A stretch of DNA of 64,000 bases from JAPYTY01 sp036338435 (lineage in GTDB: Bacteria > Acidobacteriota > UBA6911 > RPQK01 > JADFOI01): contig JAYZCG010000024.1 of the NCBI GenBank assembly GCA_036338435.1, positions 1 through 64,000 of the forward strand. The letters are read 5' to 3'. The notes under the pieces are model-generated. The model saw nothing but the letters and a program-made list of their open reading frames with translations, searched no databases and was not told where the DNA came from. Shown piece after piece: positions 35,011 to 44,134 of this stretch. Both the position numbers and the translations under genes were made by a program. The first letter of the stretch is position 1; every line of letters begins with the position of its first letter.

Positions 35011-36501
35011 ATGCTCAAGCGCATCACTCATCCAACCGACCGGAGAGGATTCCTTCAACAGGTTGGATTTCTGACGGGCATAGGATCGACGGTTGTTCGA
35101 GGCGCTCAGAAACCTGTTGATTCCAGTACGCTCAGCCTCGGCCCCATCCATTGGCAGCGCTACGGCTACGATCTTCAAAACACACGATTTAATCCCTTAG
35201 AAAAAACACTTGGGAGAGACAACGTCTCCCAGCTTCAGGCGAAATGGCAGTTTGATTTAGACGTTCCTATCGAAACCACTCCTGCCGTGGTGGGCGATCT
35301 CCTTTTTTTTGGAGTCCGGGGAGGGCTATATGCTCTAAACACCATAACAGGGGAACGCAAATGGACGTATGACATGGTCACAAGCAAGGAGGGTCAGCCG
35401 CCAAGAGCCTCGACGCTAGGGCGCGGCGCTCAGTTTTACAATGGCCGCCTCTATTTCGGTGACTCGCTTGGCGTCGTCCATTGTGTAGATGCAACCACCG
35501 GCAAACTAGTTTGGAGAACAAGTGTTCAGCCAGATACCACTCGAACCCGTCCTATCCGAGTTCATTGTGCTTGCTCTGCATTCGATGGAAAAATTTACGT
35601 GGGGACCGTTGGCCAAATGAACCGTGCGCTCTGCTTGGATGCTGATACAGGAGCTATTCGGTGGCACTTTTGGATTACCGGATCCGAATATCCAGGTGGA
35701 GGAGGGTCCATCTGGACGTCGCCCGCTGTAGATGAAGAACAGCGCAATGTTTACTTCACGACCGGCAGCGTTAAGATCTTCAAACCCGGCCCATCACTAT
35801 ACACGGAAAGCGTTCTTGCCCTTGATGCCGACAGCGGCTTGCTTAAATGGTTCTACCAGATTCGTCCAAATGATCCTCATGATCTTGATTTTAGTAGCCA
35901 TCCCGTTCTTTTTGATGCCAAGGGGCCACCCTTAAAAAAGGGAGCCATTCGCCAATGCTTGGTGGCCACGAACAAATCGGGAGTTTATTGTATGAATCGC
36001 TATACAGGGGAGCAGTTCTGGCGGGCTCAGCTAACACCTAGATATTATTACGGAGGCCCCAATGTGGATGGGATCGCCGTGGCCTACAATCACGTCTATG
36101 TTGTCTCTAACGCTGCTACTCAGTCTATTGGCAAACCCCCACTCTCGGTGACTGCCGCACTTCATGGATACACGGGTGACATTGTTTGGTGGACTTATAA
36201 TTTAGGTGGCATTAGTCAGGGCGGAATTGCCGTTGCTAACGGACTTTTGTACCAAGGGTTCAACGATGGGCGAGTTGAAATTCTGAACACGGATACCGGC
36301 AAACTACTCTGGGAACACACACTACCTACTAGCCGCCGCGCAGGGTTCACAATTGCCAACGGCACCCTCTTCTGCAGCAGTGGAGTCCCGGGGGCTACCC
36401 TAGAGGGGGGACGTCCCGGGATGAATTCACCCAACATGGTAGAAAAATTCATGGGCGCAGGGCGTTATTCCCTTTTCGCCTTCTCACCAAAGGGCCAATA
36501 A
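35011..36501 (+). CDS. Tat-exported PQQ-binding-like beta-propeller protein
   Basis: This 496-residue protein opens with a twin-arginine signal (RRGFLQQV at 11-18), so it is exported folded. The body is a quinoprotein-like propeller with repeated blades (GLYALNTITGERKWTYD, VVHCVDATTGKLVWRTS, ALCLDADTGAIRWHFW, VLALDADSGLLKWFY). The start follows a perfect AAGGAGG ribosome site. It is followed one base later by a cupredoxin-like Tat protein, so the two likely act together, for example as a dehydrogenase with an electron carrier. Catalytic residues for PQQ chemistry were not assigned, so it may be only a structural propeller. Confidence 0.82.
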   Translation: MLKRITHPTDRRGFLQQVGFLTGIGSTVVRGAQKPVDSSTLSLGPIHWQRYGYDLQNTRFNPLEKTLGRDNVSQLQAKWQFDLDVPIETTPAVVGDLLFFGVRGGLYALNTITGERKWTYDMVTSKEGQPPRASTLGRGAQFYNGRLYFGDSLGVVHCVDATTGKLVWRTSVQPDTTRTRPIRVHCACSAFDGKIYVGTVGQMNRALCLDADTGAIRWHFWITGSEYPGGGGSIWTSPAVDEEQRNVYFTTGSVKIFKPGPSLYTESVLALDADSGLLKWFYQIRPNDPHDLDFSSHPVLFDAKGPPLKKGAIRQCLVATNKSGVYCMNRYTGEQFWRAQLTPRYYYGGPNVDGIAVAYNHVYVVSNAATQSIGKPPLSVTAALHGYTGDIVWWTYNLGGISQGGIAVANGLLYQGFNDGRVEILNTDTGKLLWEHTLPTSRRAGFTIANGTLFCSSGVPGATLEGGRPGMNSPNMVEKFMGAGRYSLFAFSPKGQ

Positions 36502-36502
36502 T

Positions 36503-37114
36503 ATGAAAATTGTTACGCTCACCCGACGTCAGTTTCTTATGGCAACCAGTGCCACACCAGCCGTCTGGAAAAACGTCGTTGCCACGCAGGAACAACAGCC
36601 GCCCTCTGAGCTAAAAACATCAACAGATGACAAGCACTCAATTACCAGTGTGCGTAGGATGTCCGACTCGCTATACTGCTTTGATCCGATAGGTCTCCAT
36701 GTTCAACCGGGGGAAACCATTCGTTTTATCCCAGGACGCATGGATATGACCACATTGAGCGCCTATCATCCAGACAATGACAACCATGAACTGCGAATTC
36801 CTGAAACGGCCAAACCCTTCGACTTTGGCTTCCCGGAACAACCCTTTTTTGATTTTGTTTTGGGAATAGAAGGAACCTATGATTACTTCAGCAAGTACCA
36901 GGAGGTTGTGGGCATGGTAGGTCGTATTGTTGTCGGCCATCCTGGAGGACCTGGAGAAAAACCCTGGGGATACGGAGGCGCAGAAGGTCGTAATCCAATT
37001 TACAAAAGCGTACTTAAAATTACAAAACTTCTCAATTCCCAGGACATCATGCAAAAAAAAGTTGTCCCTTTCCCATTTGACGACATGCTCCCACCCTACC
37101 CGCTATGGGATTAG
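36503..37114 (+). CDS. Tat-exported cupredoxin-like protein lacking copper ligands
   Basis: This 203-residue protein has a twin-arginine signal (RRQFLMAT at 8-15) and one plastocyanin/pseudoazurin-like domain (about 62-146). The fold shows in HVQPGETIRFIPG and GTYDYFSKYQEVVGMVGRIVVG. In type 1 copper proteins the last stretch reads C-x-P-H-x4-M; here Cys is S130 and His is Q133, while M138 remains, and an upstream His (H89) is kept. It probably cannot bind a type 1 copper and may serve as a binding partner of the propeller encoded one base upstream. A C-terminal extension of about 55 residues is of unknown role. Confidence 0.75.
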   Translation: MKIVTLTRRQFLMATSATPAVWKNVVATQEQQPPSELKTSTDDKHSITSVRRMSDSLYCFDPIGLHVQPGETIRFIPGRMDMTTLSAYHPDNDNHELRIPETAKPFDFGFPEQPFFDFVLGIEGTYDYFSKYQEVVGMVGRIVVGHPGGPGEKPWGYGGAEGRNPIYKSVLKITKLLNSQDIMQKKVVPFPFDDMLPPYPLWD

Positions 37115-37285
37115 CCTGATTGATGCACAAGCTCCTGTTACGAACTAACAAAAATACAAGGGAACGCACTGATAAGTAACTGCTACAAACATAACATGTC
37201 CAGCGAGGTGAAATTTTAATAACAATCTAAGATACTAGTAACTGTAAAAAGTTTTTAACAACAAGAAAAGGAGTTCATACTGCCT

Positions 37286-38134
37286 ATGTCAGACAAAGGT
37301 ATACAGGACAGAGTCGTGATCATCACAGGAGCTGGAGGTGGTATGGGTAGTGCCATGACGCTGGGACTGGCAAAGAAGGGCGCTCGAGTGCTTGCGGTAG
37401 ATGTCGATCCCTCATCCGTTGATGCCCTGGCGCGAACTGCGGCAGAAAATGGCAGAAAGGGTGCCGTGATTCCCATGACCGCCGATGTAACTCAACAGGA
37501 AGAATGCCGGAAGATCTTAGAGCAAGCGCAGATTCAATGCGGTGGAATACATGCCTTGGTTAATAATGCCGGGGTAGGTATGCAAACAATCCATGAAAAT
37601 TACATGAACGAGCCGGTTCGTTTTTGGGAGGCAGATTTAGAACGTTGGCAACATCTGATGGATGTCAATTGGAAAGCCCCATTCATGCTCGCTAGCCTTG
37701 CTACACCTTACCTGATCGCACAGGGCTGGGGACGCATTGTCAACGTGACCACCAGCCTGGACACCATGCACCGTCAGTCCTATACACCCTATGGGCCATC
37801 CAAGGCCGCCCTAGAGGCCGCCAGCTCATGCTGGGCGAAAGATCTGAAGGGAACAGGAGTCACAGTAAACGTATTGGTGCCAGGGGGGCCGACCAACACC
37901 GGCTTCATCCCAGCCGAGGCGCCCTTTGATCGGGCCAAACTAGTCCAGCCTGAGGTTATGGTAGCGCCTATCTGTTGGCTCATTTCCGATGACTCTGATG
38001 GAGTTACAGATTGCCGATTCTTAGGGCGCTCTTGGGACACTCACCTCTCTCCATCGGAAGCTGCAGAAAAATCTAAGGGCCCCGCAGCCTGGCCAGGCAT
38101 AGGATTGCAAGCCTCCTGGCCAGGAGCAAAATAG
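37286..38134 (+). CDS. Short-chain dehydrogenase/reductase
   Basis: This 282-residue cytoplasmic SDR has the NAD(P)-binding TGAGGGMG near residues 15-22, NNAGVG near 92-97, and a catalytic YGPSK with the preceding Ser/Thr in NVTTSLDT. VDVD after the second strand (Asp where Arg would favour NADP) suggests NAD preference. It oxidises or reduces an unknown hydroxyl or keto compound. The C-terminal tail beyond about 250 is longer than usual. An AAAAGGAG site lies upstream of the ATG, about 12 bases away. Confidence 0.88.
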   Translation: MSDKGIQDRVVIITGAGGGMGSAMTLGLAKKGARVLAVDVDPSSVDALARTAAENGRKGAVIPMTADVTQQEECRKILEQAQIQCGGIHALVNNAGVGMQTIHENYMNEPVRFWEADLERWQHLMDVNWKAPFMLASLATPYLIAQGWGRIVNVTTSLDTMHRQSYTPYGPSKAALEAASSCWAKDLKGTGVTVNVLVPGGPTNTGFIPAEAPFDRAKLVQPEVMVAPICWLISDDSDGVTDCRFLGRSWDTHLSPSEAAEKSKGPAAWPGIGLQASWPGAK

Positions 38135-38248
38135 ACCAACTCAGCGTAGAAACGTGGCAAAAGTTGATGAATCCAAGAACTGGCATTAAAAGCACCATAA
38201 TCCATCCAGAGATCGCTTTTGTAATTAACGCAGCTAAATAGCACGCAC

Positions 38249-38746
38249 ATGAAGAAATTACTCATCATTACCGGATTACTTGTTGGCCTAATCTTAGTTT
38301 TGGGACTTGTCGCTGTGAGAGTGGTGGGCTTTGCTCCCCAGGAACGTAGCGCCGGATTTTGGATTAAGGGAACTCTGATCACAACACCTGTAAGTGACTG
38401 GTCCTTTACCGACCAAGTTGAAGAAATCTCTGTGGAGACACGAACGTGGTATTTTGTTCCCCACTCGGTCAATGTTTATTGTGCTACTTACAATGGCGAG
38501 CTTTACCTTTTCTCCGCCTATTACCAAGGTGGTGAGTTTCCCTACGAAAGACTCTGGAATCAGAACGTCCTTCGTGACCCCCATGTCCGGATCAAAATTG
38601 GCGATCAATTATTCAATAGAGTCGTTTCCTTCGTCACGGACATGACAGAAAAGGAGGCTGTCCTTCAAAATTTTGCAAAGAAATACCCCGAGTGGAGTGG
38701 GCCCGGCATTGAAGATATCCACGTTTTCAGGGTGCTGCTGGGTTAG
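38249..38746 (+). CDS. Membrane-anchored protein of unknown function
   Basis: This 165-residue protein has an N-terminal membrane segment (residues about 3-24) and an exported domain with many aromatic and beta-prone stretches (TWYFVPHSVNVYCATYNGELYLFSAY, then RDPHVRIKIGDQLFNRVV). The strand pattern resembles split-barrel flavin- or F420-binding domains, but I see no diagnostic motif. It lies between an SDR gene and the DUF1592 operon, with its own spacing on both sides. Confidence 0.55.
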   Translation: MKKLLIITGLLVGLILVLGLVAVRVVGFAPQERSAGFWIKGTLITTPVSDWSFTDQVEEISVETRTWYFVPHSVNVYCATYNGELYLFSAYYQGGEFPYERLWNQNVLRDPHVRIKIGDQLFNRVVSFVTDMTEKEAVLQNFAKKYPEWSGPGIEDIHVFRVLLG

Positions 38747-38818
38747 TTAGAACACTTGTCAGTCTATACAATTATTTATGCAGGTTTTATAATGAGCCTT
38801 AGGGCACAGTAAAGACGC

Positions 38819-41251
38819 ATGAGCAGGCTTACCACGACACTAAAAGCGACTTTGGGGTTACTGACCGTTATGTTAGCAGGAGGCAGTCTGCTTTCAGCGG
38901 CAGAATTGCAGGGCGCTGAGCCTATTCCCTCTCACGATTCCTACTATCCGAGGCTCCTTGATCGCTACTGCACAACCTGCCACAATGAACAATCCCGTGT
39001 TGGGGGCCTGGCGCTGAGTGCATTGGACATCACAAAGGCCAAGCAAGCACCTGAGACTTGGGAAAAAGTGGTCAAAAAGCTGAGGACTGGAGCTATGCCA
39101 CCAGCTGGTATGCCCAGGCCAGACAAAACTACCTACGACTCCCTAGCAACTTACCTGGAAGTGCAGCTCGACCAAGCCGCCGCCGCTGATCCTAATCCGG
39201 GAAGGCCTTCGATTCATCGTCTCAACCGCTTCGAGTACGCTAATGCGGTGCACGATTTGCTGGCCGTCGAAATTGACGAAGAGACCCTTCTTCCAGCCGA
39301 TGACTCGAGGCACGGTTTTGACAACATCGGCGATGTTCTGTCAGTGTCGCCTTTGCTACTGGAAAGATATATGTCAGCAGCACGCAAGGTAACCCGCCTT
39401 GCCATTGGGGATTGGGATGCCTCACCGGTCTCTGAAACCTACCGCGTTCCCAAATACAACATTCAAGATGACCGGATGAATGACTCTCTGCCCTTCGGGA
39501 CACGGGGGGGAATCGCGGTACGCCACCATTTTCCACTGGACGGCGAGTACATCATCAAGGTCTCTCTGGGAAGAGACTCAAGGGACTATATTCGCGGTCT
39601 GACTCAGTCTCACCAGCTCGATGTGAGCTTGAATAATGTCCGAATCAAACGGTTCACCTTCGGCGGGGAAATACACGGCCAATCAGCAAGTATTTTTTCA
39701 TCGGCGACCATGGGGGATCCTGCCCAGGAGACTTACGAACGCACGGCCGATAAGATTTTGGAAGTGCGCTTTCCGGCCAAAGCAGGAACTCGACTAGTTG
39801 GCGCAACGTTCCTGAAAGAAACCCGAATGTCAGAGGGCCCAAAACTACCCACAATGACCATGTATGACTGGCAACAATACAAGGGAGGCAACCCGCTTGT
39901 AGCCAACATCACTATCAGTGGTCCCTACAACGCCCAGGGACTAGGAGAGACTGCCAGCCGACGCAAAGTTTTTGTATGTAACCCCAATAGTATCGAGGAA
40001 GAGGACCCTTGTGCCCGCAAGATCCTCTCCACACTGGCAAGGCGGGCCTATCGACGTGCCTTGACAGATGAAGACCTTCACATTCTCTTCGACTTCTATG
40101 AAACGGGACGAAGGGAAAAGGGCTTTGAAGCCGGAATCGGAACGGCACTGGAAAGAATCCTGGTGGGGCCCGAATTTTTGTTCCGGATCGAACCCGATCC
40201 GGAAAAAATACCTCCCGACACCGCCTATCGCATTGGCGATGTTGAACTGGCGACCCGCCTGTCGTTTTTTCTGTGGAGTAGTCTTCCGGACAATCAACTC
40301 CTAGACCTAGCTGAGCAGGATCGGCTCAAAGACCCCCAGGTGTTGGAACAGGAGGTGCGCCGTTTGTTAACGGATTCACGCTCCCGGGCTTTGGTCACGA
40401 ATTTTGGCAGTCAGTGGTTGTTTCTGAGAAACCTAAATGCAGTTCGGCCTGACCCGCAGATCTTTCCCTATTTCAACGACAACTTGCGGGAGGCTTTCCG
40501 TCTGGAGACGGAGCTTTTCTTTGAAAGTCTGCTGCGAGAGGATCGTAGCCTCTTGGACCTTTTGGATGCAAATCACACCTTCGTCAATGAACGTCTAGCG
40601 CGCCACTATGGGATCCCCAACATCTACGGCAGCCACTTTCGGCGGGTGGAGTTAACGCAGGAGGAACGCAGAGGATTACTGGGCAAGGGGAGCCTACTCA
40701 CGGTAACCTCTTACGCCAACCGTACTTCCCCGGTGCTGAGGGGCAAGTGGGTGCTAGATCATATCCTGGGATCACCACCAGCGCCGCCACCGGCCAATAT
40801 TCCGGAACTCCAGGAGCGCGATGAAAGTGGAAAGGTCCTCTCAATGCGCCAGCAAATGGAACAACACCGCGCCAACCCTGCTTGCGCTACTTGTCACTCA
40901 CAGATGGATCCATTGGGCTTTGCGCTGGAGAACTTTGACGGGATCGGCACCTGGAGAACCATGGATGCTGGAGCTCCTATTGATCCCTCTGGGGTCCTCC
41001 CGGACGGCACTTCATTCCAGGGCCCGGTGGAATTGCAAAAGGCATTGCATGAAAAGGGTAGGGAGTTTATCGTAACCACCACGGAAAAGCTCCTCACCTA
41101 TGCCCTGGGGAGAGGACTTGAATCCTACGATGCCCCGGCCGTAAGAGGAATTATCCGAGAAGCGGCTTCCAACAACTACCGGTGGTCGTCACTCATTTTA
41201 AATATCGTCAGGAGTACACCCTTTCAAATGAGGAGATCTCAAAAACCATGA
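38819..41251 (+). CDS. DUF1592/DUF1588/DUF1585 multidomain protein with c-type haem motifs
   Basis: This 810-residue exported protein has a signal peptide ending near SAAE (residue 29). It has an N-terminal haem-binding CTTCH at 51-55 (planctomycete-type cytochrome domain), then a DUF1587-like segment (HRLNRFEYANAVHDLL), DUF1595, DUF1592 (RLSFFLWSSLPDNQLLDLA), DUF1588 (GLLGKGSLLTVTSYANRTSPVLRGKWVL), a second CATCH at 689-693, and a C-terminal DUF1585 (TTEKLLTYALGRGLE). Enzymatic role unknown; the haems point to redox chemistry outside the cytoplasmic membrane. Its stop overlaps the next start by four bases (ATGA), so it is translationally coupled to the DUF1552 gene. Confidence 0.9.
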   Translation: MSRLTTTLKATLGLLTVMLAGGSLLSAAELQGAEPIPSHDSYYPRLLDRYCTTCHNEQSRVGGLALSALDITKAKQAPETWEKVVKKLRTGAMPPAGMPRPDKTTYDSLATYLEVQLDQAAAADPNPGRPSIHRLNRFEYANAVHDLLAVEIDEETLLPADDSRHGFDNIGDVLSVSPLLLERYMSAARKVTRLAIGDWDASPVSETYRVPKYNIQDDRMNDSLPFGTRGGIAVRHHFPLDGEYIIKVSLGRDSRDYIRGLTQSHQLDVSLNNVRIKRFTFGGEIHGQSASIFSSATMGDPAQETYERTADKILEVRFPAKAGTRLVGATFLKETRMSEGPKLPTMTMYDWQQYKGGNPLVANITISGPYNAQGLGETASRRKVFVCNPNSIEEEDPCARKILSTLARRAYRRALTDEDLHILFDFYETGRREKGFEAGIGTALERILVGPEFLFRIEPDPEKIPPDTAYRIGDVELATRLSFFLWSSLPDNQLLDLAEQDRLKDPQVLEQEVRRLLTDSRSRALVTNFGSQWLFLRNLNAVRPDPQIFPYFNDNLREAFRLETELFFESLLREDRSLLDLLDANHTFVNERLARHYGIPNIYGSHFRRVELTQEERRGLLGKGSLLTVTSYANRTSPVLRGKWVLDHILGSPPAPPPANIPELQERDESGKVLSMRQQMEQHRANPACATCHSQMDPLGFALENFDGIGTWRTMDAGAPIDPSGVLPDGTSFQGPVELQKALHEKGREFIVTTTEKLLTYALGRGLESYDAPAVRGIIREAASNNYRWSSLILNIVRSTPFQMRRSQKP

Positions 41252-42594
41252 TTATTACAAAAAAGCACATTCCGCGCCGAACAGTTCTCCGGGGTATAGG
41301 AGCCACCTTGGCCTTACCGCTCCTGGACGCCATGGTTCCGGCACTGGCCGCCAGGACCAGTACCGCGGCCAGCCGAGCCCGGCGCCTTTCCTTTGTTTAT
41401 GCTCCCAACGGGATGATCATGGACCATTGGACGCCGACAGCTGAAGGAGCCGCTTTTGAATTAACTCCCACTCTGGAACCACTGGCGGCCTTTCGAGATC
41501 GCATGCTGGTGCTGACCGGACTCAACCACAACCCCGCCCTTCCGCTACCAGGAGAAGGTGAGGCGGCACCTCATGAGCGAGCTGGCGCCACTTTCCTAAC
41601 AGGGGTCCATCCCAAAATGGAAGGCCACGTCGACATTTCGGTTGATCAAATCTTGGCCCGAGAACTTGGCAGAGATACCCAATTAGCATCGCTTGAGATG
41701 GGACTGCACGTTAGTAGTGTGGTCGGCCAATGTGAAAAGGACTGGAGCTGTGCCTACCTCAACACGCTCTCTTGGAGCAATGCCACCACGCCACTGCCCA
41801 GCGAAGGTCAGCCACGTGCTGTCTTTGAACGCCTCTTCGGAGACGGAAACAGCACCGATCCGTCGGTTCGTCTGGCCCGCCTCCACAAGGACAAAAGTCT
41901 TCTTGACTCGGTGAGAGAGGCGACCACTCGGCTGATGGGGCGGGTTGGACCCAGCGATCGCAACCGGCTTGCCCAGTATCTCGATGCCGTGCGAGATATC
42001 GAACGACGCATCCAGCTTGCCGAGAAGCAGACATCCGGCGGTCTGCCTGCGATAGAGCGACCCTCCGGCATTCCGGACATCTTTGATGAGTATTCCGAGT
42101 TGATGTTTGATCTGCAGGTACTGGCCTACCAGACTGATATGACTCGCGTAAGCACCTTCATGATGGGCCGGGAACAAAGCAATCGGCCTTTTCCAGAGAT
42201 CGGCATTCCTGATGCCCATCACCCACTATCACATCACCGCAATGATCCCGAAAAGATCGCTAAGGTGATCCAAATTAACATCTATCATTCCAAGCTGTTC
42301 GCCTATTTCCTAGAAAAGATGCGCGACACCCCTGATGGCGATGGCTCCCTGCTGGACAGTTCGCTGATCGTGTATGCCAGCGCCTTAAGCGACGGTAACA
42401 ACCATTTGCCCTCAAACCTGCCTGTCCTCTTGTTCGGAGACGGCAAGGGTCAGTTTAAACAGGGCCGTCACCTGCGCTTCGGGGAAGATACGCCGATGTC
42501 GAATCTCTACCTGACGCTGCTGGAGCACTTTGGGGTCGATGTGCAAAACTTCGGCGACAGCACCGGAAAACTTGAACTTCTCTCTCTGGGATAA
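41248..42594 (+). CDS. Tat-exported DUF1552 protein
   Basis: This 448-residue protein starts at the ATG at 41248, which overlaps the preceding stop as ATGA and has AGGAGA upstream; a longer in-frame start at 41182 lies inside the previous gene. It begins with a twin-arginine signal (PRRTVLRGIGATLALPLLDA). DUF1552 features include RRLSFVYAPNGM, THDRAGATFL-like HERAGATFLTGVHP, and ANNHLP-like DGNNHLPSNLPVLLFG. DUF1552 proteins regularly pair with DUF1592 proteins and are related in fold to alkaline-phosphatase/sulfatase-like DUF1501 proteins. Activity unknown. Confidence 0.9.
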   Translation: MIITKKHIPRRTVLRGIGATLALPLLDAMVPALAARTSTAASRARRLSFVYAPNGMIMDHWTPTAEGAAFELTPTLEPLAAFRDRMLVLTGLNHNPALPLPGEGEAAPHERAGATFLTGVHPKMEGHVDISVDQILARELGRDTQLASLEMGLHVSSVVGQCEKDWSCAYLNTLSWSNATTPLPSEGQPRAVFERLFGDGNSTDPSVRLARLHKDKSLLDSVREATTRLMGRVGPSDRNRLAQYLDAVRDIERRIQLAEKQTSGGLPAIERPSGIPDIFDEYSELMFDLQVLAYQTDMTRVSTFMMGREQSNRPFPEIGIPDAHHPLSHHRNDPEKIAKVIQINIYHSKLFAYFLEKMRDTPDGDGSLLDSSLIVYASALSDGNNHLPSNLPVLLFGDGKGQFKQGRHLRFGEDTPMSNLYLTLLEHFGVDVQNFGDSTGKLELLSLG

Positions 42595-42602
42595 AAAGGC
42601 CG

Positions 42603-44078
42603 ATGAGTCGACTACCGGATTTCAAACCAAGATCCATTGCAACCTGGGGAGGGCTGGCTTGGTTGGCAGCGACATCTCTGATTGCCGGCGGCAGTGATCT
42701 CCAGCTACTTGAGGCCGTTCAAAGGGGCGACCGGGAAGCCATGCTTTCCCTGGTCGAACAGGAGGTCGACGCAAACGGATCGGGGGCCAATGGAGAGACG
42801 GCGCTTCACTGGGCGGCCTACCGCAACGATCTGGAAGCGACACAACTCCTAATTAGTGCAGGCGCAAATCCAGATGCTGCCAACGTATACGGGGTTACTC
42901 CCCTCTCGCTGGCCTGCACCAACCGAAGTGACCTAATAGTTCATCAGCTACTCGAAGCCGGAGCTAATCCCAACGCGGCTCAATCAACCGGAGAAACGAT
43001 CTTGATGGCGTGTTCCCGAACCGGCAACCTGGCGGCCGTGACATCATTGCTAAGCAGGGGAGCGGATCCGAACGGAAAGCAAGCCCGCTGGGAACAAACT
43101 GCTCTAATGTGGGCGCTGGCATCGGGGCACTCGCAGGTGGCTCGGAAACTAGTAGAACACGGCGCTGAAGTCAAGGCTCGCTCAAAGGAAGGCTTTACGC
43201 CCTTGCTATTCGCAGTCCAGCAAGGCGACCTGGAATCGGTTCGATTCCTGTTGAGCAAGGGAGCCGACCCAAATTATGCAACACCAAAACACGGCAATGC
43301 TCTGACGGTGGCTAGTGCCAGCGGCCACGAAAAAGTAGGGCTCTTTCTCCTGGGCAAGGGCGCCGATCCAAATAGTCCAGATGATCATGGAGTAACGGCT
43401 TTGCACTACACCATGGCTCAAGGGCTCTCCTTAGTCAACAGTCTAAATTATGATGACGCCTACCGGATGGTGCCAAACAACCTATCTGAACTAGCTAAGG
43501 CACTGCTAGACAAGGGCGCCGATCCGAACGCTCAAATCATCACCCGTTTGAGGCTGGGACCAGATGATCCTGCGACCGGCATGGGGATGGAAGGAGCTAC
43601 CCCATTTTTTCTGGCAGCACTGGCCGGTGATGCTGCAATGCTGCGGGAGTTGGTGAAGCATGGCGCCGATCACAGACTAAGAGCCAAGGGAAACACCACG
43701 CCACTGATGGCGGCCGCAGGAGCCGCCCGGGGATTCACCCAAGGCACTATCAAAAAAAGGTTGGGCGCCCCCGAAGAAGCCGTCCGGGTAGTGGTGGAAC
43801 TAGGCGCCGACATCCATGCCGCCAGGGATGACGGCCAGACGGCCCTGCACGCCGCTGCCGTGACAGGAGAAGACGCAATTGTCCAGTACCTGGTAGACCT
43901 CGGGGCTAAGGTAGAAGCAGAGGACAATCTCGGCCAGACACCCTGGTCAATGGCGGCGGGAATAAGCCCAGATCTGGGGCGTAGAGGAACTTACGGCAAC
44001 CACCAAAGCACGATGGATCTGCTGCTCCGACTGGGAGCCTCACGAAAGTCACGAAAAGACATGAAAACCATCGAATGA
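42603..44078 (+). CDS. Exported ankyrin-repeat protein
   Basis: This 491-residue protein has a short N-terminal hydrophobic segment (residues about 13-28, AWLAATSLIAGG) and at least ten ankyrin repeats, for example GETALHWAAYRNDLEATQLLISAGANPD and DGQTALHAAAVTGEDAIVQYLVDLGAKVE. It starts eight bases after the DUF1552 stop and forms an operon with it and the DUF1592 gene. Ankyrin repeats mediate protein-protein binding; in this setting it may be a scaffold for the two exported proteins. Confidence 0.9.
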   Translation: MSRLPDFKPRSIATWGGLAWLAATSLIAGGSDLQLLEAVQRGDREAMLSLVEQEVDANGSGANGETALHWAAYRNDLEATQLLISAGANPDAANVYGVTPLSLACTNRSDLIVHQLLEAGANPNAAQSTGETILMACSRTGNLAAVTSLLSRGADPNGKQARWEQTALMWALASGHSQVARKLVEHGAEVKARSKEGFTPLLFAVQQGDLESVRFLLSKGADPNYATPKHGNALTVASASGHEKVGLFLLGKGADPNSPDDHGVTALHYTMAQGLSLVNSLNYDDAYRMVPNNLSELAKALLDKGADPNAQIITRLRLGPDDPATGMGMEGATPFFLAALAGDAAMLRELVKHGADHRLRAKGNTTPLMAAAGAARGFTQGTIKKRLGAPEEAVRVVVELGADIHAARDDGQTALHAAAVTGEDAIVQYLVDLGAKVEAEDNLGQTPWSMAAGISPDLGRRGTYGNHQSTMDLLLRLGASRKSRKDMKTIE

Positions 44079-44134
44079 TTGTTTTGTTAACTACCCATCC
44101 CTCTTAAAAATTGCGCTTAGACAAGGAGACAGCA

